From: Dehalococcoidia bacterium
Lineage (GTDB): Bacteria; Chloroflexota; Dehalococcoidia; SAR202; UBA11138
Length of the DNA: 8,294 bases
Direction of reading: 5' to 3'
Assembly: GCA_012270625.1 (NCBI GenBank)
Contig: JAAXHZ010000023.1
Location: forward strand, 1 to 8,294
Numbering within the stretch: position 1 is the stretch's first letter; each line of letters begins with the position of its first letter. Positions 1 through 5,266 of the stretch are shown here, in pieces. The notes under the pieces are model-generated. The model did no database searches, was not told the origin of the DNA, and was given only the letters and a program-made list of their open reading frames with translations. Position numbers and translations under genes: made by a program.

Positions 1-320
1 ATCTCCAGCACGAAGTCAGGCGGCTTTCCCTGCTCGGATATGACGTAGGCGTTTCTGCGGTAGTATGCCGCCGGGTCCACGTCGAATGCGATGAGCAGGT
101 CTGGGAACTTCACTCCGGTCATGTTTCGGGTCAGTGTGGGGCTGATGTAGTGTTCGCCTGCGACGAGGGTGGTGTCTGTGTTGCCGAGGTGCTGGATGAG
201 ATGATGAGTGCTGCCGGTGATGGAGAGGTGGTCGAAGCTGGTCATCTCCTCGGGCTTTCGTTCAGGAGGGTCTGGGAATCGGAATTCTCTGTGTGCTTGT
301 GTGGTCTTTGCTGTGGTCAT
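1..320 (-). CDS. Uma2 family (DUF820) PD-(D/E)XK nuclease-like protein, N-terminal part
   Basis: The reading frame opens at ATG (318-320) and runs off the left edge after 106 full codons, so only the N-terminal half is present. A good ribosome site, GAGGTG (plus-strand 325-330), sits 4 bases before the start. Two blocks identify the family: a PDLLIAFDV segment at residues 73-81, and GKPPDFVLE at 98-106, the block that precedes the conserved IxS in Uma2 proteins. Uma2/DUF820 proteins have the restriction-endonuclease fold, with acidic residues in these two blocks (here D74 and E106) as likely metal ligands; the Lys-containing remainder of the site lies outside the window. They are often present in many copies in Cyanobacteria and Chloroflexota, and their cellular role is not settled. 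The gene is on the same strand as panC but has its own apparent -10 box and does not look functionally linked to it. Family assignment is fairly sure; function is not. Confidence 0.8.
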   Translation of the reverse strand, partial: MTTAKTTQAHREFRFPDPPERKPEEMTSFDHLSITGSTHHLIQHLGNTDTTLVAGEHYISPTLTRNMTGVKFPDLLIAFDVDPAAYYRRNAYVISEQGKPPDFVLE

Positions 321-406
321 ATCGCACCTCGTATGGATGGCGATTATGCCTAGGTTCTGGCGGGATGACTGGGATCGATCGGATCCGGCGGTCCTGTTGG
401 AACTTG

Positions 407-412
407 ATTATA
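407..412 (-). promoter_or_regulatory. Perfect TATAAT -10 box upstream of the Uma2 gene
   Basis: On the minus strand this reads GGTATAATC, a consensus sigma-70-type -10 hexamer. It would start transcription about 80 bases before the Uma2 ATG at 320. No convincing -35 hexamer is present 16-18 bases upstream; the sequence there is GACCTG-like and falls inside the hairpin at 424-445. The call rests on the -10 and its placement in the gap between panC and the Uma2 gene. Confidence 0.4.
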
Positions 413-423
413 CCTCACGGGCA

Positions 424-445
424 TTCGGACAGGTCTTCGTCCGAA
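424..445 (-). terminator. Hairpin just after panC, possible terminator
   Basis: TTCGGAC (424-430) and GTCCGAA (439-445) form a perfect 7-bp inverted repeat with an 8-base loop. It starts 9 bases after the panC stop codon (455-457, minus strand). Position and stem suit a transcription terminator or 3'-end stabiliser, but no T-run follows on the minus strand, so it is not a classical intrinsic terminator. It might instead be an operator for the Uma2 promoter next to it. Confidence 0.35.
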
Positions 446-454
446 CGATCTCTT

Positions 455-1300
455 CTACGGGCAGTTGGGGTGGAGGACGATGTTGTCGATGAGTCTCACT
501 TTGCCGATGTGAACGGCCAGGGATACGAGCGCGGGGCGGTCGATGGTGGTTAGCTCCTGGAGGGTATCGGCGTCGGCGATCGATACGTAGTCTATGGACG
601 CGGTCGGCTCGGCGTTCAGGACGAGCAGCATCTGACTGCGGATGGTGTTGGCGTCGCGGATGCCCTCTGAGCACAGGATCTCGGAAAGTCTGAGCGCTCT
701 GTACAGGGACAGCGCCGACTGTCGATCTTCGGGGGTGAGGTAGGCGTTTCGGCTCGACAGCGCGAGGCCATCGGGGTCTCGGACAGTTGGCATGACCACG
801 ACGTTGGCTCCGAGATTCAGATCGGCGTTTAGGCGCTTGACCACCAGGCACTGTTGAGCGTCCTTCTGCCCGAAATAGACGTTGTCCGGTCTGACGATGG
901 TCAGCAGCTTGCACACGACGGTTGCTACTCCGGCGAAGTGGCCGGGGCGATGCTCGCCCTCCAGCACTTGGGCGATGGCCCCGACGCCGATGCTCGTGTC
1001 GAAGCCGGGCGGGTACACTTCGGAAGCCGGTGGTGCGAACACGAGGTCCACACCCTCAAGACGGAGCTTTTCGAGATCGCCCTCCATGTCTCGCGGGTAT
1101 GTGGAGAGGTCTTCGTTCTCGCCGAACTGGGTGGGGTTGACAAAGATGCTGACAGCCGCGGTGGCGCTGTCCGAGCGAGCTCGTCTCACGAGGGACAGGT
1201 GCCCCTCGTGGAGGTATCCCATCGTGGGAACGAGCCCAAGGGGTCTGGGGCAGGAGCGCTCGACGGCCCTGAAGTCGGCTACTGTTTCGATTACTTGCAT
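455..1300 (-). CDS. panC: Pantothenate synthetase (pantoate--beta-alanine ligase)
   Basis: PanC joins pantoate and beta-alanine using ATP through a pantoyl-adenylate intermediate, the last step of vitamin B5 and hence coenzyme A precursor synthesis, in the cytoplasm. The 281-residue product is of normal length and carries the family signatures: PTMGYLHEGHLSL at 25-37 with the HxGH nucleotide-binding motif (31-34), FVNPTQF at 53-59, EGEHRPGHFAGV at 114-125, YFGQKDAQQ at 142-150, and LALSSRNAYL at 179-188, the KMSKS-equivalent loop. The start is ATG at 1298-1300, where similarity to the family begins (MQVIETVADFR). The frame stays open to 1417, but that extension is unlike PanC and contains a TATAAT box. 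The Shine-Dalgarno before this ATG is weak. No panB or panD is adjacent, so the gene stands alone here, transcribed divergently from dnaJ. All motifs look intact, so the enzyme should be active. Confidence 0.96.
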   Translation of the reverse strand: MQVIETVADFRAVERSCPRPLGLVPTMGYLHEGHLSLVRRARSDSATAAVSIFVNPTQFGENEDLSTYPRDMEGDLEKLRLEGVDLVFAPPASEVYPPGFDTSIGVGAIAQVLEGEHRPGHFAGVATVVCKLLTIVRPDNVYFGQKDAQQCLVVKRLNADLNLGANVVVMPTVRDPDGLALSSRNAYLTPEDRQSALSLYRALRLSEILCSEGIRDANTIRSQMLLVLNAEPTASIDYVSIADADTLQELTTIDRPALVSLAVHIGKVRLIDNIVLHPNCP

Positions 1301-1342
1301 ATGAAGGTATCGGCTGCTGAGGTGGTTGGATGCGCAGCGCCC

Positions 1343-1348
1343 ATTATA
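1343..1348 (-). promoter_or_regulatory. TATAAT -10 box for panC
   Basis: The minus strand reads CTTATAATGG, a perfect -10 hexamer. Transcription would begin near 1336, giving a leader of about 36 bases before the panC ATG at 1300. The -35 region is not recognisable (GC-rich GCCCCT at the expected distance). The box lies inside the long upstream extension of the panC frame, which supports the shorter start. Confidence 0.4.
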
Positions 1349-1490
1349 AGGGAAGCGGGATGGTGAGGGGCCTCCGATGTCGATGACATTCTGCGAAAGA
1401 GGCACATGAACTGACATATAGGCATATATGATTGCATATGTGAGTTATTCACTTGTATTTTGAGTATATATCGCTGGTATAACGCGCCGC

Positions 1491-1519
1491 TTGTCGAATG
1501 TAACAATGGATAATATAAT
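1491..1519 (+). promoter_or_regulatory. Sigma-70-type promoter of the dnaJ-prmA unit
   Basis: TTGTCG (1491-1496) and TATAAT (1514-1519) are separated by exactly 17 bases, giving four of six -35 matches and a perfect -10. Transcription would start near 1526, leaving a 5' leader of about 77 bases before dnaJ. This is the best promoter I can see in the window. A weaker upstream pair, TTGTAT (1453-1458) and TATAAC (1478-1483) with a 19-base spacer, could be a second promoter. Confidence 0.6.
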
Positions 1520-1533
1520 GGCGGTTGTATGCG

Positions 1534-1546
1534 CCCCAAATTGGGG
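1534..1546. promoter_or_regulatory. 13-bp palindrome downstream of the dnaJ -10 box, possible operator
   Basis: CCCCAAATTGGGG is a perfect dyad of two 6-bp arms around one central A. It begins 15 bases after the dnaJ TATAAT box, just past the expected transcription start, where a repressor would block initiation or early elongation. It does not match CIRCE or the HspR HAIR motif. The cognate regulator, if any, is unknown. Confidence 0.35.
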
Positions 1547-1602
1547 GTGGGTCTGACGTCCGTTCCGCATCCACACAGCACGAATCCTGTCGAGTTCCAC
1601 CT

Positions 1603-2736
1603 ATGACTACTAGCAAGCGCGACTACTACGATGTACTGGGCATATCGAGAGACGCCTCCGAGGAGGACGTCAAGAAGGCCTTCCGAAAGCTGGCGCTGGA
1701 GTTCCACCCCGACCGCAACCGGAGCGAGGGCGCGGAGGAGCGGTTCAAAGAGGTCAACGAGGCATACCAGGTGCTTTCGGACGCGAAGAAGCGGGCTGAC
1801 TACGACCGCTTCGGTCATGCGGCGGTTGGATCGAACGGCGGCAGGGGATTCGACGGCTACGAGAACTTCGGCGGATTCGGGGACATATTCGACGCGTTCT
1901 TTGGCAGTGGGTTTGGAAGTCAGACACGAGCGTCGGCGAATGCACCCCGGCGGGGGAACGATCTTCAGACCCGGCTGACCATCACGTTCGAGGAGGCAGT
2001 CTTCGGTGTCGAGAAGGACATCGACATCCAGCGTGTTGACATCTGCGACCGGTGCCATGGGTCTCGCAGCGAGCCTGACTCCCACAAGGCGATGTGTAAC
2101 AACTGCAACGGCTCCGGCCAAGTGCGGCGCTCACACCAGGGATTCTTCGGTCAGTTCGTCCAGGTGACGACGTGCAGCGTCTGCAATGGAGAGGGGAACA
2201 TAATCTCGGATCCCTGTAAGCAGTGCAGGGGCGCAGGCAGGGAGCGTCGCCAGAGAAGGCTTGCGGTCACCATACCCGCCGGGATAGACGACGGGACCCA
2301 GATCAGGCTCAACAGAGAGGGTGAGGCCGGACTGAACGGTGGAAGTCCCGGCGACCTGTACGTGCTGCTGGACATACTAGAGCACGAGACGTTCCAGAGA
2401 GTGGGTAACGATATCCACCTTTCTATTCCAGTCAGCGTACCTCAGGCGACTCTCGGCGCGACTCTCGAAGTGGCCACGCTGGATGGGGGTCAGAAGATCT
2501 CAATTCCCGCGGGCACCCAGCCCGGCGACCACATTACGCTCAGAAACAAGGGTGTGCCCCACCTGCGCAGCAATCGGCGCGGCGACCAGATCATCACCGT
2601 TCAGGTCGAGATACCGAAATCTCTCACCGAGGAGCAGAGGCGGCTGTTCGCCGCACTGTCCGAGTCCATGGGGGATGAAGGCGTCGGGGTCAAGGGCCTC
2701 TTCGACAAGGTCAAGGACGTCTTGACGGGCGATTGA
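1603..2736 (+). CDS. dnaJ: Chaperone DnaJ (Hsp40), type I
   Basis: DnaJ delivers unfolded proteins to DnaK and stimulates its ATPase. The 377-residue product has the full type I layout. The J domain covers about residues 7-71 with the HPD motif at 35-37 that is essential for contact with DnaK. A Gly/Phe-rich stretch follows (76-107, including GGFGDIF), then a zinc-binding domain with four CxxC pairs (C148/C151, C165/C168, C191/C194, C205/C208), then the C-terminal substrate-binding domains. The first zinc repeat reads CDRCHGSR rather than CxxCxGxG; the other three are canonical. The ATG at 1603 fits the family start; a TTG-started extension from 1525 would overlap the promoter leader. No strong Shine-Dalgarno precedes it. 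dnaK, grpE and hrcA are not next door, so dnaJ heads this unit. prmA follows with a one-base overlap, a known pairing. Confidence 0.96.
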   Translation: MTTSKRDYYDVLGISRDASEEDVKKAFRKLALEFHPDRNRSEGAEERFKEVNEAYQVLSDAKKRADYDRFGHAAVGSNGGRGFDGYENFGGFGDIFDAFFGSGFGSQTRASANAPRRGNDLQTRLTITFEEAVFGVEKDIDIQRVDICDRCHGSRSEPDSHKAMCNNCNGSGQVRRSHQGFFGQFVQVTTCSVCNGEGNIISDPCKQCRGAGRERRQRRLAVTIPAGIDDGTQIRLNREGEAGLNGGSPGDLYVLLDILEHETFQRVGNDIHLSIPVSVPQATLGATLEVATLDGGQKISIPAGTQPGDHITLRNKGVPHLRSNRRGDQIITVQVEIPKSLTEEQRRLFAALSESMGDEGVGVKGLFDKVKDVLTGD

Positions 2737-3641
2737 TGCCGGACGAATGGCTCGAGCTGAGCATCGAGACTCCGCCCGAGTACGTGGAGCCTCTGACCGA
2801 GATCTTCCATCGCTACGGAGAGGGTGGAGTTGCCGTCGAGCAGCCGGGGGGATTCAACCCGGACGAGGACGAGAGTTCGCCCACGCCCGATCGGGTCGTC
2901 GTAAAGACCTACCTTCCAGACGATCCCACGACCGATCATCGACGCGCCCAGATAGACGTCGGAGTCCGCCTGGTCGCCCACCTTGCGCCTCTGACCGAGC
3001 TTCGAGAGCGGCGCGTTAGTCAGAGCGAATGGCAGAATAGCTGGAAGGAGTTCTTCCACGTTCTTCGCGTCGGCGAGAGAATTGTGGTCTGTCCGACCTG
3101 GCGTGAGTACGAGGCGAAGCCCGATGAGGTCGTCGTGCATCTCGACCCGGGCATGGCATTCGGGACGGGCCATCATCCGACGACTCGCATGTGCCTGGAG
3201 TTTATCGAGCAGACCATTGCTCCAGGCGACCGTGTGCTGGATCTGGGCTGTGGGTCGGGGATACTCTCCATTGCCGCGGTCAAGTTGGGCGCTGGACGAG
3301 TGGTCGGGTTGGAGATCGATCCTATCGCGGTCAAGGCGGGCCGTGCGAACGTGGATCTGAATCGCGCATCCGGCTCAATCGAGATGGTGCACGGCACGCT
3401 GCCGAGTCCGAGAGCGCCGTCGGGATCGTTTGACTACGTGGTGGCAAACATATCGGCGCGCGTCGTCACTGATTTGGCTGCCCATCTTGTCGAGTGTATG
3501 GCTCCCGGTGGACGTCTGCTCGTATCCGGAGTCATCGAGAAGCACCTTGACGGAGTGGCAGACGCTCTCGCGGCTGAGGGTGTGACGATCGAACGACAGG
3601 AGATCGATGGCGACTGGGTTGCGCTGCTGGCGGCAGCTTAA
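2736..3641 (+). CDS. prmA: Ribosomal protein L11 methyltransferase
   Basis: PrmA trimethylates ribosomal protein L11 using S-adenosylmethionine. The 301-residue product has an N-terminal substrate-recognition part (about 1-95, including WLELSIETPPEYVEPL at 5-20) and a linker with the family's W-N-SWKEFF pattern (99-107) and VCPTW (118-122). The Rossmann-fold methyltransferase domain shows FGTGHHPTT (142-150), motif I LDLGCGSGILSIAA (168-181), the acidic end of strand 2, GLEIDP (191-196), and the catalytic-loop-like VVANISARVV (N238-I239). The chosen ATG at 2736 overlaps the dnaJ TGA by one base (TGATG), indicating translational coupling; a TTG one codon upstream is possible but less likely. 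An acidic insertion, NPDEDESSPTPD (41-52), sits in the N-terminal domain. Adjacent dnaJ-prmA pairs are common in bacteria, which supports both calls. Confidence 0.94.
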   Translation: MPDEWLELSIETPPEYVEPLTEIFHRYGEGGVAVEQPGGFNPDEDESSPTPDRVVVKTYLPDDPTTDHRRAQIDVGVRLVAHLAPLTELRERRVSQSEWQNSWKEFFHVLRVGERIVVCPTWREYEAKPDEVVVHLDPGMAFGTGHHPTTRMCLEFIEQTIAPGDRVLDLGCGSGILSIAAVKLGAGRVVGLEIDPIAVKAGRANVDLNRASGSIEMVHGTLPSPRAPSGSFDYVVANISARVVTDLAAHLVECMAPGGRLLVSGVIEKHLDGVADALAAEGVTIERQEIDGDWVALLAAA

Positions 3642-3647
3642 AGCTGC
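3633..3647 (+). repeat. 15-bp palindrome across the prmA stop codon
   Basis: GCAGCTTAAAGCTGC is a perfect palindrome around its central base and contains the TAA stop of prmA. As RNA it could form a 5-bp GC-rich stem with a 5-base loop. No T-run follows and the next gene continues on the same strand, so it is at best a weak attenuator or processing site. Confidence 0.3.
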
Positions 3648-3706
3648 ACACGTAAGAGAGACGAAGGGTTGGCCTCAAGGGGAGAGTGGGCATAGGGACG
3701 GCGTAC

Positions 3707-4537
3707 ATGGCAGGGAAGACCAGACGCAATCAGCATAAGAAACAGCAGCGCGCGCTGCGTAAGAGAACCCAGCGCAAGCAGAAGATGGCACGTCGGCAGG
3801 CGCAGGAGTCCGTCCGAGAGACGCCCACGCGGATACTGCGTCGCGCGCGGGAGATGCCGATCGAAGGCGCGTGGGCGCAGGAGGGCTGGCAGGATCTCGG
3901 CGCGGCTCAAGTCGTATTGGCACGGACCAATTCAAGCGACAACATAGTATTCGGTCAGTACGTGGTGGACTTTATGTGTACGGGTGTCAAGGACACCGCG
4001 TTCGCTACCAGCACGTCGCCCGAAGTGTTCGACAACGAGGTTATTCCTCGACTGTATGGAGGTGTCCCGCCAATCTCCATCGATGTCGCTCTGGCGCACG
4101 AGATAGTGTGGGGGTCTGTCGAATACGCTGAGACGCTGGGTCTCAGACCGTCGAGCGCATTCAGGCAGTCGCAGCGGATACTCGAAGCGTCGGACGCTCT
4201 TACGAGGCCCGGGGTGGTCAGGTTTGGATACCAGGGGAGGCCGGCGTACGTTCCGGCTCCGCAAGACAACCAGGTGGCAATCATCTCTCGGCTGATCGAT
4301 AGTGTCGGCTTGGGCAACTTCTACTACATCCCACAGGGTGACATCCCAGATGAGGTGCTCGACCTGATGCAGATCGAGCAGGGTGAGGTCGACGAGGCTG
4401 AGGCGCCGCTGTGGACGCCTGAGGGTCAGCGGACTCAGGGCAGCATAGAGTCGGACTCGGGGCTGTGGACGCCCGGTGAGCAGCCTGCCTCTGAGCAGTC
4501 CGACGCGCCTGCGCTGTGGACGCCGGGGAGGGAGTAG
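3707..4537 (+). CDS. Uncharacterised protein with basic N-terminal tail, globular core and three LWTP repeats
   Basis: I do not recognise a function. The 276 residues fall into three parts. Residues 3-48 are very rich in Lys, Arg and Gln (KTRRNQHKKQQRALRKRTQR and onward), like a nucleic-acid- or ribosome-binding tail. Residues 50-215 look like a folded domain, with VDFMCTGVKD (87-96) and AHEIVWGSVEYAETLGLRP; from memory, a similar VD-x-x-C-x-GVKD block recurs in an uncharacterised bacterial family, but I cannot name it. The acidic, low-complexity C-terminus (about 220-276) carries LWTP three times, at L235, L253 and L270, the last just before the end. ATG 3707 has an AGGGA site 8 bases upstream; a GTG at 3686 has its purine-rich stretch too close. 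It begins 65 bases after prmA on the same strand, with no clear promoter between them, so it probably shares the dnaJ transcript. A link to translation or folding is inference only. Confidence 0.8.
   Translation: MAGKTRRNQHKKQQRALRKRTQRKQKMARRQAQESVRETPTRILRRAREMPIEGAWAQEGWQDLGAAQVVLARTNSSDNIVFGQYVVDFMCTGVKDTAFATSTSPEVFDNEVIPRLYGGVPPISIDVALAHEIVWGSVEYAETLGLRPSSAFRQSQRILEASDALTRPGVVRFGYQGRPAYVPAPQDNQVAIISRLIDSVGLGNFYYIPQGDIPDEVLDLMQIEQGEVDEAEAPLWTPEGQRTQGSIESDSGLWTPGEQPASEQSDAPALWTPGRE
4409..4524 (+). repeat. Three in-frame copies of CTGTGGACGCC encoding LWTP
   Basis: The 11-base word CTGTGGACGCC occurs at 4409-4419, 4463-4473 and 4514-4524. The offsets are 54 and 51 bases, both multiples of three, so each copy encodes Leu-Trp-Thr-Pro in the C-terminal tail of the 276-residue protein. 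Each is followed by Gly within two residues (PEG, PGE, PGR). The sequence between copies is acidic and polar and differs from copy to copy, so the short motif is what is kept, not a longer tandem repeat. Confidence 0.85.
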
Positions 4538-4543
4538 CGGGTT

Positions 4544-4590
4544 GGCTGGCAACAGTTGAGATCGCCTGCTATCTGATGGGCTGACAACAG
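4544..4590. repeat. 12-bp near-identical direct repeat in the convergent gap
   Basis: GGCTGGCAACAG (4544-4555) and GGCTGACAACAG (4579-4590) differ at one base and are 35 bases apart. They nearly fill the 54-bp gap between the converging 276-residue gene and the LysE-type gene. No terminator hairpin is evident. It may be chance or a small duplication. Confidence 0.35.
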
Positions 4591-4591
4591 A

Positions 4592-5266
4592 TCATTGCGA
4601 CGCCGAAGTTAGAAAACCGATGCCCGACACTATGAACCATCCGCCCATGACCAGCAGGAATAGCCCGCAGACGACGATGAGCACACGGTAGGCCAGTGGC
4701 GACATTAGCCTTCGACCGGTAACAATGGCCGCCGCTACCGCCGTGTACCAGACGAAGTCGGCGAGGATGTGACCGACATAGAATGAGATGAGGCCCGGCT
4801 GGCCCAGGTTCCGCGCCCACACGAGGTACCCCAGCCCGATCGTGGCCCACCAGAGGCTCCAGTATGGGTTGGACAGCGTAACCACAGCGCCGAACAACAC
4901 GGTTCGGGATCGACTGCCACCGGAGTCTGAGCTATCCGTGTTAGCTGACATGGAAGGTGGTGCGTGCCGTGCCGGATGGCGTGCCATACCCCAGCCCATC
5001 CAGAGTAGAAAAAGGCCTCCGGCGGTCCCAATTATGAATCCTGGGATAGGAGAAGTGAGGAATGCCGCGACCCCTACGCTTAGAGCAACGACTATGAGCA
5101 GCTCCAGAAGTGAGTGGCCTACGATCGACAGGGGGCCGGCCCAGAAGCCGATTCGTACCGCTTCCCGGATGTTGAATGCCAGCAGTGGACCCGGTGTGAC
5201 AGTGCCGGAGAATCCTACACCGAAACTCGTGACGAAGATCAGCAGGAGCGATTCAGGCGGGGTCAC
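4592..5266 (-). CDS. LysE/RhtB family amino acid exporter
   Basis: This inner-membrane protein of 224 residues fits the LysE/RhtB superfamily, which exports amino acids or related small molecules. Six hydrophobic segments are visible at about 7-27, 44-68, 74-95, 122-145, 155-177 and 190-213. Family marks are TVTPGPLLAFNIREAVRIGF (22-41) with the conserved PGP in the first helix region, and TLSNPYWSLWWATIG (130-144). A polar loop of about 26 residues (96-121, rich in His, Ser, Asp and Arg) separates helices 3 and 4. Translation starts at GTG (5264-5266), immediately after the gpsA TAG with no gap, and there is only a weak AGGT ribosome site, so it is probably coupled to gpsA. The substrate cannot be told from sequence. 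No lysG-like regulator is adjacent. The family call is solid; calling it a lysine exporter would be over-reading. Confidence 0.88.
   Translation of the reverse strand: MTPPESLLLIFVTSFGVGFSGTVTPGPLLAFNIREAVRIGFWAGPLSIVGHSLLELLIVVALSVGVAAFLTSPIPGFIIGTAGGLFLLWMGWGMARHPARHAPPSMSANTDSSDSGGSRSRTVLFGAVVTLSNPYWSLWWATIGLGYLVWARNLGQPGLISFYVGHILADFVWYTAVAAAIVTGRRLMSPLAYRVLIVVCGLFLLVMGGWFIVSGIGFLTSASQ

Larger units (their letters stand above)
1301..1602. promoter_or_regulatory. Divergent panC/dnaJ control region, AT-rich
   Basis: This 302-bp gap holds no plausible gene. The part between about 1408 and 1520 is clearly richer in A and T than the coding sequence around it, as expected for back-to-back promoters. 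It contains a -10 box facing panC (1343-1348), several CATAT repeats (1415-1439), a TGTGA-N5-TCACT dyad (1439-1453), the dnaJ promoter (1491-1519) and a 13-bp palindrome (1534-1546). The dnaJ leader would be roughly 77 bases. The CIRCE element bound by HrcA (TTAGCACTC-N9-GAGTGCTAA) is not present. Confidence 0.6.

Noticed and set aside
854..1366. 170-codon plus-strand open frame opposite panC
   Set aside because: Antisense to a clear panC with all motifs; no independent protein features.
1301..1417. 39-codon upstream extension of panC to an ATG at 1415-1417
   Set aside because: PanC proteins begin at the MQVIETV segment; the extension has no family resemblance and contains a perfect TATAAT box facing panC.
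1525..1602. TTG-started 26-codon extension of dnaJ
   Set aside because: It starts at the expected transcription start, covers the palindrome, and is not like any DnaJ N-terminus; the J domain begins right after ATG 1603.
1418..1602. CIRCE or HAIR heat-shock operator upstream of dnaJ
   Set aside because: I looked for TTAGCACTC-N9-GAGTGCTAA and CTTGAGT-N7-ACTCAAG. Only scattered GAGT and ACTTG pieces are present, not in the right arrangement.
1291..2121. 276-codon minus-strand open frame opposite dnaJ and its promoter region
   Set aside because: It lies antisense to the well-supported dnaJ and spans the AT-rich control region. It has no recognisable domain and is a codon-bias shadow.
2733..2735. 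TTG start for prmA one codon before the ATG
   Set aside because: The ATG at 2736 in the TGATG overlap is a standard coupled start, and the TTG adds nothing.
3633..3647. Intrinsic terminator ending the dnaJ-prmA transcript
   Set aside because: The palindrome gives only a 5-bp stem and is not followed by a T-run, so I list it as a repeat and not as a terminator.
3686..3706. GTG start for the LWTP-repeat protein
   Set aside because: The purine-rich stretch is only 2-3 bases from this GTG, whereas ATG 3707 has AGGGA at 8 bases. It would add only seven residues.
3932..4552. 206-codon minus-strand open frame opposite the LWTP-repeat gene
   Set aside because: Arg/Pro/Leu-rich shadow composition with no ribosome site. 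The plus-strand frame has a Shine-Dalgarno, domain-like composition and gene context.
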